Part shown: in pieces, positions 51,523 to 60,091 of the stretch
Layout: every line of letters starts with the position of its first letter
How positions within the stretch are numbered: position 1 is the first letter of the stretch
Assembly (NCBI RefSeq): GCF_000367345.1
Contig: NZ_BARE01000031.1
Location: 1-64,000, forward strand
DNA: 64,000 bases
Direction: 5' to 3'
From: Sphingobium xenophagum NBRC 107872
Lineage (GTDB): Bacteria; Pseudomonadota; Alphaproteobacteria; Sphingomonadales; Sphingomonadaceae
The notes under the pieces: model-generated
What the model was told of the DNA's origin: nothing
Databases searched by the model: none
What the model saw: only the letters and a program-made list of their open reading frames with translations
Position numbers and translations under genes: made by a program

Positions 51523-54228
51523 ATGACAATGCGTATGCTGATCGATGCGCGCCACCGGGAAGAAACCCGTGTCGCGGTCGTCAAGGGTAACCGGATCGAG
51601 GAATTCGACTTCGAGTCCGCTGAGCACAAGCAGCTCAAGGGCAATATCTATCTGGCCAAGGTAACGCGGGTCGAGCCCTCGTTGCAGGCCGCCTTCGTCG
51701 ATTATGGCGGCAACCGCCACGGCTTCCTCGCTTTCAGCGAAATTCATCCCGACTATTATCAGATCCCGCGTGAGGACCGCGAAGCGCTGTTGCGCGAAGA
51801 ACGCGCCCATGCCGAGGAAGAGGCTGCGCTGCGCGCCGATCTGGACGATGAGGATGACGAGGACGGCGAAGGCGGCAGCGTCGAAACCGTCGAGGCGACC
51901 CATCATCATGATGATGACGATGCGCATGACGAGCAGGAGAGCGGCGAACAGGCCGAAGGCGAGGGCGGGCGCGGCAATGGTCGCGGGCGTGGCCGTAGCC
52001 GGGGTGGCGACGATGCCGCCGACGAACTGCGCCGCAAGCGGATGGCGCTGCGCCGCCGCTACAAGATTCAGGACGTCATCAAGCGCCGCCAGGTGCTGCT
52101 GGTCCAGGTCGTCAAGGAAGAGCGCGGCAACAAGGGCGCAGCGCTGACCAGCTATCTGTCGCTGGCCGGTCGTTACTGCGTGCTGATGCCCAACACGTCG
52201 CATGGCGGCGGCATTTCGCGCAAGATCAGCAATGCGGCGGACCGCAAGCGGTTGAAGTCGATCATCGCCGACATGGCGCTGCCTTCGTCGATGGGCTGCA
52301 TCGTGCGGACTGCCGGCCTTCAGCGCACCAAGGTCGAGATCAAGCGCGACTTCGACTATCTCGCCCGGCTGTGGGACGAAATCCGCGAAAATACGATGAA
52401 GTCGGCCGCTCCGGCGCTGATCCACAATGACAGCGACCTGATCAAGCGGGCGATCCGCGATATCTACAACAAGGATATTGAGGAAGTCATTGTCGAGGGC
52501 GAGCATGGATATAAGGCCGCCAAGGACTTCATGCGCCTGCTGATGCCCAGCCATGCGCGCAAGGTGAAGGGCTATGCCGACCCGGTATCGCTGTTCCAGC
52601 GCGCCGGTGTCGAGGATCAGCTGGCCGCCATGTACAACCCGGTGGTGCAGCTGAAATCCGGCGGCTATCTGGTCATCAACCCGACCGAAGCTCTGGTGTC
52701 GATCGACATCAACTCCGGCCGGTCGACCCGCGAGCATGGCATCGAGCAGACCGCCGTTGCGACCAATCTGGAAGCGGCGCGCGAGATTGCGCGTCAGTTG
52801 CGCCTGCGCGACATGGCGGGCCTGGTCGTCATCGACTTCATCGACATGGAGGTGAACTCCAACATCCGCAAGGTCGAGAAGGCGATGAAGGAAGCGCTGA
52901 AGGACGATCGCGCGCGCATTCAGGTCGGCCGGATTTCGGGCTTTGGCCTGATGGAAATGAGCCGCCAGCGCCTGCGCACCGGCGTGCTGGAAGCATCGAC
53001 CCGCCAGTGCCCGCATTGCGAAGGCACCGGCCTGGTCCGCACCGCATCGTCGGCAGGCCTGTCCGCGCTGCGCATGCTGGAAGAGGAAGCAGCGCGGGGT
53101 CGCGGCAGCATCATCACGCTGCGCGCCAGCCAGGAAGCCGCCTTCTACGTCCTCAACAACAAGCGTCGCGAACTGGACGAGATCGAGCAGCGCTACGGCG
53201 TCAGCATCATCGTCCTGCCCGATGGCGAGGTGGAGGGCGCACGCATGTCGGTCGAGCCGAGCGGCCCGCGCCCCGAACGCGTCGTGACCTATGCGCCGAT
53301 GGATCAGGATGACGACGAACTCGACCTGATCGAGGAAGAAGAGGAAGAAGAAGAGCCGCAAGCCGAGGAAGAGGAAGAGGCCGCCGCCGAGCGCGACCGT
53401 TCCGAACGGGGCGACCGGGGCGAGGATCGCGATGGCAACCGCCGTCGCCGTCGCCGCCGTCGCCGTCGTGGCGGCCAGCGCGATGAAAATCGCGTCGAGG
53501 GCGAAGCTGCGGACGATGCCGGTGAGGCACAGGAAGCGGGCGCCGATGAAGCGGACGAGGATAGTGATGGCGAGGCGGAAGCCACCGTCACTCCCGTCGA
53601 AGCCGAGGAAGAAGGCGCTGCCCGTCGTCGTGGCCGCCGTGGTCGCCGTGGCGGTCGCCGTCGTCGTGAAGGCGGTGAAGCGGCAACCGATGCGAACGCG
53701 GAAACTACCGAGGCGGTGACCGAGGACGCATCTGTCGCCGAAGACGCTGTGGCCCAAGAGGCTGCGGTCGAGGAAGCGCCCGCCGAGGCAGCGCCCAAGA
53801 CCCGTCGTCGTCCCCGCGCCCGCAAGCCCAAGGCCGACAGCGCGCCGGCGACCGAAGCCGTCGCCGAGGACGCGCCCGCCGAGGTTGCAGCCGAAGCCCC
53901 GGTAGAGGTCGTTGCCGAGAAGGCGCCAGCCAAGCCCCGCCGTGGTCGGCGCACCAAGGCGCAGATCGAGGCTGATGCCGCTGCGGCGGAAGCGGCCGCG
54001 GCCGCGGCGCCGGTTGCCGAAGAAGCCCCTGCCAAGCCCAAGCGCACCCGTCGCAAGAAGGCCGATGTCGCAGCGGAAGCCGAAGCGGCCGCGCCTGCCG
54101 TCGAGGCACCGGCTCCGGCCGAGGAAGCGCCGGCCGCCGAGCCTGTCGCGGCGGAAAGCGAATCCGAAGGCGTCAATGACGATGGCACGCCGCGTCGCGG
54201 CTGGTGGCAGCGTACGTTCGGCCAATAA
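51523..54228 (+). CDS. rne: ribonuclease E
   Basis: 901 residues from MTMRMLIDARHREETR at 51523, with GGAG 8 nt upstream. Endoribonuclease of mRNA decay and rRNA processing. N-terminal half: S1 region (from about 36, KGNIYLAKVTRVEPSLQAAF) interrupted by an acidic/His- and Arg/Gly-rich insert (about 95-170), then the catalytic domain with Asp395 (VSIDINSG) and Asp438 (VIDFIDM) and the zinc-link CPHC (496-499). The C-terminal tail is a low-complexity Glu/Ala/Arg scaffold ending RRGWWQRTFGQ; in Caulobacter a GWW element binds PNPase. Confidence 0.95.
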   Translation: MTMRMLIDARHREETRVAVVKGNRIEEFDFESAEHKQLKGNIYLAKVTRVEPSLQAAFVDYGGNRHGFLAFSEIHPDYYQIPREDREALLREERAHAEEEAALRADLDDEDDEDGEGGSVETVEATHHHDDDDAHDEQESGEQAEGEGGRGNGRGRGRSRGGDDAADELRRKRMALRRRYKIQDVIKRRQVLLVQVVKEERGNKGAALTSYLSLAGRYCVLMPNTSHGGGISRKISNAADRKRLKSIIADMALPSSMGCIVRTAGLQRTKVEIKRDFDYLARLWDEIRENTMKSAAPALIHNDSDLIKRAIRDIYNKDIEEVIVEGEHGYKAAKDFMRLLMPSHARKVKGYADPVSLFQRAGVEDQLAAMYNPVVQLKSGGYLVINPTEALVSIDINSGRSTREHGIEQTAVATNLEAAREIARQLRLRDMAGLVVIDFIDMEVNSNIRKVEKAMKEALKDDRARIQVGRISGFGLMEMSRQRLRTGVLEASTRQCPHCEGTGLVRTASSAGLSALRMLEEEAARGRGSIITLRASQEAAFYVLNNKRRELDEIEQRYGVSIIVLPDGEVEGARMSVEPSGPRPERVVTYAPMDQDDDELDLIEEEEEEEEPQAEEEEEAAAERDRSERGDRGEDRDGNRRRRRRRRRRGGQRDENRVEGEAADDAGEAQEAGADEADEDSDGEAEATVTPVEAEEEGAARRRGRRGRRGGRRRREGGEAATDANAETTEAVTEDASVAEDAVAQEAAVEEAPAEAAPKTRRRPRARKPKADSAPATEAVAEDAPAEVAAEAPVEVVAEKAPAKPRRGRRTKAQIEADAAAAEAAAAAAPVAEEAPAKPKRTRRKKADVAAEAEAAAPAVEAPAPAEEAPAAEPVAAESESEGVNDDGTPRRGWWQRTFGQ

Positions 54229-54255
54229 AAGCCGGATCGCTCGCCCATGAACAAG

Positions 54256-54299
54256 CGCCGCTGCTTATCCGGTCATGCCCGGTCGGCAGCGGCGTTTTT
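54256..54299 (+). terminator. rne intrinsic terminator
   Basis: 9-bp stem CGCCGCTGC / GCAGCGGCG (54256-54264 and 54286-54294) with an inner CCGG/CCGG pairing, followed by TTTTT (54295-54299), 27 bp after the rne stop. Confidence 0.9.
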
Positions 54300-54356
54300 C
54301 GTTTGGCGCGCCGCTTCACCGGCGGTTCATGGCCTGCATGGCATGGGCGGCGCGTG

Positions 54357-55706
54357 ATGGTCCGATTGATCCGATGGCTTGCCCTTCTGCTGGGCGTGTT
54401 CATGCTGATGGCGCGCCCGGCGCTGGCGCAGAGCATCTTGCGCGATGCCGAGACAGAGGCGTTCATGGCAGACATGTCCGCGCCGCTCGTCAAGGCGGCG
54501 GGCATGGCCCCGCGCAATGTCCAGGTGCTGGTCATCAACGATCCCGAAATCAACGCCTTCGTCGCTGGCGGCCAATATGTGTGGGTGCATAGCGGGCTGA
54601 TCGCGCAGGCCGACAATGTGAACCAGTTACAGGGCGTGGTGGCGCATGAACTGGGCCATATAGAAGGCGGCCATATCGTCCGCTTTGGCGAAGGGATTCG
54701 CGAAGCGACCGGCGTGACTTTGCTCAGCCTGGTGCTGGGGGCGGCCGCCATCGCAGCGGGCGGCGCGGAAGCGGGCATGGGGATTATGGGCCTCGGCCAG
54801 CAGGCGGCGATGTCCAAATTCCTGGCCTTTTCGCGCGGTCAGGAAAGCTCCGCCGATCTGGCGGGCGCGCGTTATCTGAGCACGGCGGGCATCAGTGGCC
54901 GGGGAAGCCTGGAATTTTTCAAGAAGCTGCAAAATCAGGAATATCGCCTCGCGATACCGCAGGATAACAGCTATGGCCGCACCCATCCCCTGTCAGGGGA
55001 ACGCATCAATGTGCTGCGCGAGGTCTACACGGTCGATCCGGCGTGGGACAAGCCGGTCGACAAGGCGCTGGAGGCACGGTTCGAGCGGATCAGGGCCAAG
55101 CTGGTCGGCTTCGTGTCGGAACCCACCCAGACCCTGATCAAATATCCCGAAAGCGACCAGTCGATCCCGGCGCATTATGCCAGGGCCTATGCCTGGCACA
55201 AAAGCGCCTATCCGCAACGCGCGCTCCATGAAGCCGACGCATTGCTGGCGGCGATGCCGGACGATCCCTATTTTCTGGAGCTGAAAGGCCAGATATTGCT
55301 GGAAAGCGGCCGCCCCAAGGACGCGATTGCACCGCTGCGCGAAGCGGTGCGGCTGACCAACCAGCCGCTGATTTCCGTGCTGCTGGCCCATGCGCTGATC
55401 GCAACCGAGGATGAGGCGAATTTTGCCGAGGCCGAGCAGGTGTTGCGGCTGGCGGTGGCCCGCGATCGGGAAAATCCCTTTGCCTGGTATCAGTTGGGCG
55501 TCGTTTATGAACGGCGGGGCGATACGCCACGCGCGGCGCTGGCGACGGCGGAGCGATACGCGATGATGGACCAGCATCCGATGGCGCTGCGCAGTGCGGA
55601 TGCGGCGATGCAGGGGTTGAAGCCGGGCACGGTTGACTATCTGCGGGCGCAGGATATCGCGATGGTATCGCGCGCCGCGATCGAGCAGCAGCGGAAGAAA
55701 CGATAA
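54357..55706 (+). CDS. periplasmic M48 metalloprotease with TPR repeats (BepA-like)
   Basis: 449 residues from MVRLIRWLALLLGVFML at 54357; the frame is open further up, but that part lies in the rne terminator. Signal peptide cleaved near ALA-QS. The peptidase domain has the zinc motif HELGH (97-101), and the third ligand glutamate is in GQESSADLAGARYL. The C-terminal half (about 260-440) consists of tetratricopeptide-like helices (YPQRALHEADALLAAMPDD, RPKDAIAPLREAVRL). BepA/YfgC proteins assist and police outer-membrane protein assembly. A DsbA-like gene follows after 1 bp. Confidence 0.9.
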   Translation: MVRLIRWLALLLGVFMLMARPALAQSILRDAETEAFMADMSAPLVKAAGMAPRNVQVLVINDPEINAFVAGGQYVWVHSGLIAQADNVNQLQGVVAHELGHIEGGHIVRFGEGIREATGVTLLSLVLGAAAIAAGGAEAGMGIMGLGQQAAMSKFLAFSRGQESSADLAGARYLSTAGISGRGSLEFFKKLQNQEYRLAIPQDNSYGRTHPLSGERINVLREVYTVDPAWDKPVDKALEARFERIRAKLVGFVSEPTQTLIKYPESDQSIPAHYARAYAWHKSAYPQRALHEADALLAAMPDDPYFLELKGQILLESGRPKDAIAPLREAVRLTNQPLISVLLAHALIATEDEANFAEAEQVLRLAVARDRENPFAWYQLGVVYERRGDTPRAALATAERYAMMDQHPMALRSADAAMQGLKPGTVDYLRAQDIAMVSRAAIEQQRKKR

Positions 55707-55707
55707 A

Positions 55708-56475
55708 ATGACGCAGCACAACCGGCCGACATTCCGCACGGCCATTTCCAACAGGATGATCCAGATGACCCTTGGCGCTTTCGCCTTTATCGCGGCAGCC
55801 GCCGGGACCGCTCTGGCCGTGCAGGCCCCCGCCGCCGTTACCGCCACGGACAAGAGCGCGATCGAAAAGATCGTTCATGACTATATATTGGAGCATCCCG
55901 AAATCATCCCGCAGGCAATCGAAAGATTGCAGGCGAAACGCATGTCCAGCACGATTGCGGATAATCGCATGGCGCTGGAAAAACCCTATGCCGGGGCGTG
56001 GGAAGGCGCGGCCAATGCCGATGTCACCGTGGTCGAATTTTTCGACTATGCCTGCGGCTATTGCCGCGCATCGCTGCCAGATCTTGCCAAGCTGGTGGGG
56101 TCGGACGCCAAGGTGAAGATCGTCTATCGCGAACTGCCCATCCTGTCAGAAGAAAGCAGCGACGCGGCCAAAGTATCGCTGCTGGCGGCCGAGCGCGGTC
56201 AATATATGGCCTATCACAAGGCGCTCTATGGCGCTGGCAAAGTGACGCGCGACACGATCGTCGCGGCAGCGGCGAAGGCCGGGATCAGCAAGGCGGACGC
56301 GGAAGCGGCGATGGCGTCGAACAAATATGACGCCGAAATCCAGTCCAACATCGCGCTCGCCCAGAAATTGCAGGCGAGTGGCACGCCAACCTTCGTCATC
56401 GGCGACCAGGTGTTGAATGGCGCGGTCGGTTTCGACGCGCTGAAGAGCGGCGTGGCGGCGGCGCGGGGGAAGTAA
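55708..56475 (+). CDS. DsbA-family thiol:disulfide oxidoreductase
   Basis: 255 residues. A signal/anchor helix (about 18-39, TLGAFAFIAAAAGTALAVQ), an N-terminal helix pair (IEKIVHDYILEHPEIIPQAIERLQ) and a DsbA thioredoxin domain with active site CGYC (116-119) in FFDYACGYCRASLP and cis-Pro in SGTPTFVIG. Oxidises or isomerises periplasmic thiols. Translated right after the BepA-like protease, whose E. coli counterpart also acts on disulfide-containing envelope proteins, so the pairing makes sense. Confidence 0.9.
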   Translation: MTQHNRPTFRTAISNRMIQMTLGAFAFIAAAAGTALAVQAPAAVTATDKSAIEKIVHDYILEHPEIIPQAIERLQAKRMSSTIADNRMALEKPYAGAWEGAANADVTVVEFFDYACGYCRASLPDLAKLVGSDAKVKIVYRELPILSEESSDAAKVSLLAAERGQYMAYHKALYGAGKVTRDTIVAAAAKAGISKADAEAAMASNKYDAEIQSNIALAQKLQASGTPTFVIGDQVLNGAVGFDALKSGVAAARGK

Positions 56476-56483
56476 TGGGCCAT

Positions 56484-56603
56484 CCTCCCCTTTAAGGGGA
56501 GGTGGATGGCCGTAGGCCAGACGGAGGGGTGTCGCGCTATCGAGAGGGTGATACCCCTCCACCACTGGCTACGCCAGCGGTCCCCCTCCCCTTGCAGGGG
56601 AGG
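56484..56603. repeat. 120-bp multi-hairpin repeat (copy C)
   Basis: Full element starting and ending in a CCTCCCCT...AGGGGAGG hairpin. In order: hairpin 1 (loop tta), hairpin 2 TGGCC-gta-GGCCA, GGAGGGGT pairing with ACCCCTCC across a 20-odd-nt centre, hairpin 4 TGGC-tac-GCCA, hairpin 5 (loop tgc). It has the same length and layout as copy D at 59261, with compensatory stem changes. It lies between the DsbA-like gene and the rpmH promoter. Confidence 0.85.
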
Positions 56604-56635
56604 ATTTCGGTTCGGCAAGATCGGGCTTCGCCCCA

Positions 56636-56664
56636 TTGACTTCCCACCCCCATTTGCCTATCGG
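56636..56664 (+). promoter_or_regulatory. candidate rpmH operon promoter
   Basis: TTGACT (56636-56641) and TATCGG (56659-56664) with 17-bp spacing; transcription would start near 56671, about 75 nt before rpmH. Same -35 and spacing as the candidate rpmJ promoter at 4059. It lies upstream of the terminator-like hairpin 56682-56707, which would then be in the leader. Confidence 0.5.
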
Positions 56665-56681
56665 ACGCCCCCTGACCATGC

Positions 56682-56707
56682 GGCCGCTGCTTTGGCGGCC
56701 CTTTTTT
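56682..56707 (+). terminator. terminator hairpin just upstream of rpmH
   Basis: GGCCGC (56682-56687) and GCGGCC (56695-56700) with a 7-nt loop, followed by C and six Ts (56702-56707). It may end the bepA-dsbA transcript. As the only good promoter candidate lies upstream of it, it may also act as an attenuator of rpmH. Confidence 0.75.
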
Positions 56708-56747
56708 GTCACACCCGATTCTCTAGTTGTTTTTTGAGGAATGAACG

Positions 56748-56882
56748 ATGAAGCGCACTTTTCAGCCGAGCAATCTGGTTCGGAAGCGCCGTCACGGTTA
56801 TCGCGCCCGCATGGCGACCCCCGGCGGCCGCAACATCATCCGCGCCCGTCGTGCGCGCGGCCGCAAGAGCCTGAGCGCCTGA
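56748..56882 (+). CDS. rpmH: 50S ribosomal protein L34
   Basis: 44 residues, [20 protein letters not shown] ... ARGRKSLSA, the full L34. GAGGA lies 7 nt upstream. First gene of the conserved rpmH-rnpA-yidD-yidC-engB block. It is too short for most ORF listings and is overlapped in another frame by the N-terminal extension of rnpA. Confidence 0.97.
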   Translation: MKRTFQPSNLVRKRRHGYRARMATPGGRNIIRARRARGRKSLSA

Positions 56883-56914
56883 TCGAAGGGCCGCCTTCGG
56901 CTGCGCCTGCCATC

Positions 56915-57310
56915 ATGGGCAAGCGGGCCGATTTCCTGGCGGCCAATCGCGGCAAGCGCGCACCCATGCCGGGATTCGTCCTGCTGGTGCGCGACCGCGA
57001 CGATGGCGATCCGGCGATGCGATTCGGCATCACGGTCACGAAAAAGATTGGCGGCGCCGTCATCCGTAACCGGATGAAGCGCCGCTTTCGCGTTCTCGCA
57101 CGGGAATTGCTGCCGCTGCATGGCTATGCCGGTGCCGACCATGTGCTGATTGGCCGCGATGGCGGCAAGGAACGCGATTTCGCCTTGCTGCGCACCGAGC
57201 TGGAAAAGGCGCTGCGCAAGATTGCGCGCGCGCCGCAGGCCGGTGATGCGCCGCCGCGCCATGGCGCGCGGGCCGGTCATGGCCGGGGGAAAGGCAAAGT
57301 CGGCGCATGA
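56915..57310 (+). CDS. rnpA: ribonuclease P protein component
   Basis: 131 residues from MGKRADFLAANRGKRAPMPG at 56915; the frame is open back through rpmH, but that part is a shadow. Protein subunit of RNase P, which matures tRNA 5' ends. The family RNR motif is IRNRMKRRFRVLARELLP, with GITVTKKIGGAV before it. The C-terminal tail is rich in Arg/Gly/His. No clear Shine-Dalgarno precedes the ATG, so coupling to rpmH is likely. It overlaps yidD by 4 bp. Confidence 0.92.
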   Translation: MGKRADFLAANRGKRAPMPGFVLLVRDRDDGDPAMRFGITVTKKIGGAVIRNRMKRRFRVLARELLPLHGYAGADHVLIGRDGGKERDFALLRTELEKALRKIARAPQAGDAPPRHGARAGHGRGKGKVGA

Positions 57311-57519
57311 TGGCCCGCCTGCTCATCCTGATCGCGCGCTTCTGGCAGATCGGCCCTTCGCGCATCCTGCCCCCTTCCTGCCGCTATGCCCCATCCTGTT
57401 CGGAATATGCGATCCAGGCCGTGCGCAAATATGGCGCGATCAAGGGTAGCTGGCTGGCAGGGAAGCGGCTAATGCGATGCCACCCATGGGGCGGTTCGGG
57501 CTACGACCCGGTCCCCTGA
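57307..57519 (+). CDS. yidD: membrane protein insertion efficiency factor
   Basis: 70 residues with the invariant cysteine-rich pattern PPSCRYAPSCSEYAIQAVRKYGAIKGSWLAGKRLMRCHPWGGSGYDPVP. An amphipathic N-terminal helix (MMARLLILIARFWQ) attaches to the inner membrane, where it assists YidC-dependent insertion. Its ATG overlaps the rnpA stop (ATGA). yidC follows after 30 bp. Confidence 0.97.
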   Translation: MMARLLILIARFWQIGPSRILPPSCRYAPSCSEYAIQAVRKYGAIKGSWLAGKRLMRCHPWGGSGYDPVP

Positions 57520-57549
57520 CACAGATATAAGACGGCGGAGCCGAACAAC

Positions 57550-59253
57550 GTGGACGACAAGAAGAATATCATTCTGGCGGTGCTGCTGACCGCTGCGATC
57601 CTGTTCGGCTGGCCTTATGTGTCCACCTATTTCTTTCCGGCGGCCAATCCACCCGCGACGAAGATCGAAGGTGGCAAGACGACGCCTGTCGCCAACCCAG
57701 CGGCGGACCCGGCCGCAGACAGCGTGACCGCGATTCGCGATCGCGCCGTGGTGCTGAAGGAAAGCCCGCGCATTCCCATCCGCACGCCCAAGCTGGACGG
57801 GTCGATCAACCTGAAAGGTGCGCGCATCGATGACATCGTGCTGCCCACCTACAAGGAAACCATCGCCAAGGATTCGCCCGACGTCCGCCTCTATTCGCCC
57901 GCCGGTACGCAGGACGCCTATTTCGCCGGTTTCGGATGGCAGGGCGAAGGGCTTAAAACGCCGAACAAGGATACGGTCTGGACCGCGCAGGGCAGCGAAC
58001 TGACCCCGACCAGCCCCGTTACCCTGACCTGGAATAATGGCGTTGGCCAGACGTTCGAGATTCGCCTGAGCGTCGATGAAAATTACATGATCACCGCCGC
58101 GCAGAAAGTGTCGAACAGCGGCGCCGGTCCGGTCGGCGTAAAGCCCTATGGCTATATCAGCCGCAGCAGCATCCCCAAGGACCCCGATACCTGGACCATC
58201 CATATCGGCCCGATGGGCGTGTTCAACGACGCGGCCAATTATGACGTGAATTACAAGGATCTCGACGAAGGTCCGTCCACCCGCGATTTCCAGTCCAAGG
58301 GCGGCTGGATCGGCTTTACCGACAAATATTGGCTGTCGGCGCTGGTGCCTGGCAAGGATGCCGATGTCGCAGCCCAGTTCCGCAAGGGTGCTGGCACCCA
58401 ATATCAGGCCGACGTCGCGCTTGATTCGACCATGCTGGCGCCCGGCAAGTCGGTCACGCAGACGCTGCGCCTGTTCGTCGGGGCCAAGGAGGTCAAGACG
58501 CTCCAGGCCTATGAGCGTGGTGGCGTCAAGCTGTTCGACCGTGCGATCGACTGGGGCTGGTTCTATTGGTTCGAGCAGCCGATTTTTGCCCTGCTGCACT
58601 GGCTGTTCGAGACGCTGGGCAATTTCGGCGTGGCGATCATCTGCCTGACCTTCGTGGTGCGCGGCCTGATGTTCCCGGTCGCCCAGCGCCAGTTCGCCAG
58701 CATGGCGGCGATGCGCGCGGTGCAGCCCAAGATGAAGGCGCTGCAGGAGAAGTATAAGGACGACAAGCCGCGTCTCCAGCAGGAGATGATGGCGCTGTAC
58801 AAGACGGAGAAGGTCAACCCGCTGGCCGGGTGCCTGCCCATCTTCATCCAGATTCCGATCTTCTTCGCGCTCTACAAGGTGTTGATGCTGACGATTGAAA
58901 TGCGGCATCAGCCGTTCGTGCTGTGGATCAAGGATTTGTCCGCGCCCGATCCGCTGCATATCCTGAACCTGTTCGGCCTGCTGCCCTTCACCCCGCCATC
59001 CTTCCTGGGGATCGGCGTGCTGGCGCTGCTGCTGGGCATCAGCATGTATTTCCAGTTCAAGCTGAACCCCGCGCAGATGGACCCGATGCAGCAGCAGATC
59101 TTCTCGATCATGCCGTGGATGATGATGTTCATCATGGCCCCGTTCGCGGCTGGCCTGCTGGTGTACTGGATCACCAACAACTGCCTGTCGATGGCCCAGC
59201 AATGGTGGCTGTACCGCCGCCACCCCGTGCTGAGCACGGCAGTCGCGAAGTAA
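57550..59253 (+). CDS. yidC: membrane protein insertase YidC
   Basis: 567 residues, GTG start with GGAG upstream. TM1 (about 7-23), a large periplasmic beta-sandwich (about 60-330), then the conserved insertase core with five helices: FGVAIICLTFVVRGLMFPVAQRQFASM, LPIFIQIPIFFALYKVL, SFLGIGVLALLLGISMYFQF and the final MFIMAPFAAGLLVYWITNNCLS. The hydrophilic-groove arginine is in VVRGLMFP. It inserts and folds inner-membrane proteins with or without SecYEG. Confidence 0.97.
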   Translation: MDDKKNIILAVLLTAAILFGWPYVSTYFFPAANPPATKIEGGKTTPVANPAADPAADSVTAIRDRAVVLKESPRIPIRTPKLDGSINLKGARIDDIVLPTYKETIAKDSPDVRLYSPAGTQDAYFAGFGWQGEGLKTPNKDTVWTAQGSELTPTSPVTLTWNNGVGQTFEIRLSVDENYMITAAQKVSNSGAGPVGVKPYGYISRSSIPKDPDTWTIHIGPMGVFNDAANYDVNYKDLDEGPSTRDFQSKGGWIGFTDKYWLSALVPGKDADVAAQFRKGAGTQYQADVALDSTMLAPGKSVTQTLRLFVGAKEVKTLQAYERGGVKLFDRAIDWGWFYWFEQPIFALLHWLFETLGNFGVAIICLTFVVRGLMFPVAQRQFASMAAMRAVQPKMKALQEKYKDDKPRLQQEMMALYKTEKVNPLAGCLPIFIQIPIFFALYKVLMLTIEMRHQPFVLWIKDLSAPDPLHILNLFGLLPFTPPSFLGIGVLALLLGISMYFQFKLNPAQMDPMQQQIFSIMPWMMMFIMAPFAAGLLVYWITNNCLSMAQQWWLYRRHPVLSTAVAK

Positions 59254-59260
59254 GTATCAT

Positions 59261-59380
59261 CCTCCCCTGCAAGGGGAGGTGGCTGGCCGCAGGCCGGACG
59301 GAGGGGTGTCCCCCTATCGCGCGGGTGACACCCCTCCACCACGCCCTTCGGGCGCGGTCCCCCTCCCCCTGTGGGGGAGG
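59261..59380. repeat. 120-bp multi-hairpin repeat (copy D)
   Basis: Same layout as copy C: hairpin 1 (loop gca), hairpin 2 TGGCC-gca-GGCCG, GGAGGGGT...ACCCCTCC, hairpin 4 GCCC-ttc-GGGC, hairpin 5 CCTCCCC-ctgtg-GGGGAGG. It starts 8 bp after the yidC stop and ends 18 bp before the engB start, so it lies inside the operon. Confidence 0.85.
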
Positions 59381-59398
59381 ATTTGAAAGGTGAACGAC

Positions 59399-60037
59399 AT
59401 GGAATCCCCTGACCTGATCGAAGAAGCGCGCAAGACCTTTTCCGGGCCGATCACCTTCCTGAAGTCCGCGCCGACGCTGGAATTTCTGCCCGACATGGCG
59501 GTCAATGAGGTCGCCTTTGCCGGCCGGTCCAATGTCGGCAAGTCATCGCTGCTCAACGCCCTGACCAACCGCAACAATCTGGCGCGGACATCCAATACGC
59601 CGGGGCGAACGCAGGAACTGAACTTCTTTGACGTGGGCGATCCGCTGCGCTTCCGCCTGGTCGACATGCCCGGCTATGGCTATGCGAAGGCACCCAAGGA
59701 TGTGGTGCGCAAATGGAAGTTCCTGGTGAACGACTATCTGCGCGGGCGGGCCGCGCTCAAGCGCGCGCTGGTGCTGATCGACAGCCGCCATGGCATCAAG
59801 GACGTCGATACCGACATGCTGGACATGCTGGACGGCGCAGCGGTGAGCTATCGCATTATCCTGACCAAGGCGGACAAGATCAAGGCGAGCGAACTGGCCG
59901 CCGTGACCGAGCAGACCGCGCAAGCAATCCGCAAGCGTCCCGCCGCCCATCCCGACATCATCGCCACGTCCAGCGAGAAGGGCATGGGCATTCCCGAACT
60001 GCGCGCGGCGGTGCTGGAAGCCGTGACGATCGGCTGA
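59399..60037 (+). CDS. engB: ribosome biogenesis GTP-binding protein EngB/YihA
   Basis: 212 residues from the ATG at 59399, with AAAGG 8 nt upstream; a GTG 9 nt earlier overlaps that site. Circularly unpermuted TrmE-Era-EngA-type GTPase: G1 [13 protein letters not shown]2 region [10 protein letters not shown]3 DMPGYGYA, G4 LTKADK, G5 ATSSEKG. It is needed for 50S assembly. In the same conserved block as rpmH and yidC, but separated from yidC by repeat copy D. Confidence 0.95.
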   Translation: MESPDLIEEARKTFSGPITFLKSAPTLEFLPDMAVNEVAFAGRSNVGKSSLLNALTNRNNLARTSNTPGRTQELNFFDVGDPLRFRLVDMPGYGYAKAPKDVVRKWKFLVNDYLRGRAALKRALVLIDSRHGIKDVDTDMLDMLDGAAVSYRIILTKADKIKASELAAVTEQTAQAIRKRPAAHPDIIATSSEKGMGIPELRAAVLEAVTIG

Positions 60038-60091
60038 TCGCTGGCGCTTGATGGCGCGAGCGCCTATGGACGGCGCAACGAACAGGAGCGC

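Noticed and set aside
51211..54225. 1004-codon open frame on the minus strand opposite rne
   Set aside because: It is the antisense shadow of the low-complexity, GC-rich rne gene; composition is biased (Gly/Arg/Leu runs) and there is no family similarity or RBS.
56741..56914. 58-codon N-terminal extension of rnpA
   Set aside because: It is the +2 frame of rpmH; the composition is that of an overlapping shadow and RnpA proteins start near KRADFLAANRG.
57469..59223. 584-codon frame opposite yidC
   Set aside because: Antisense of yidC; composition rich in Arg/His/Gln/Leu and no domain.
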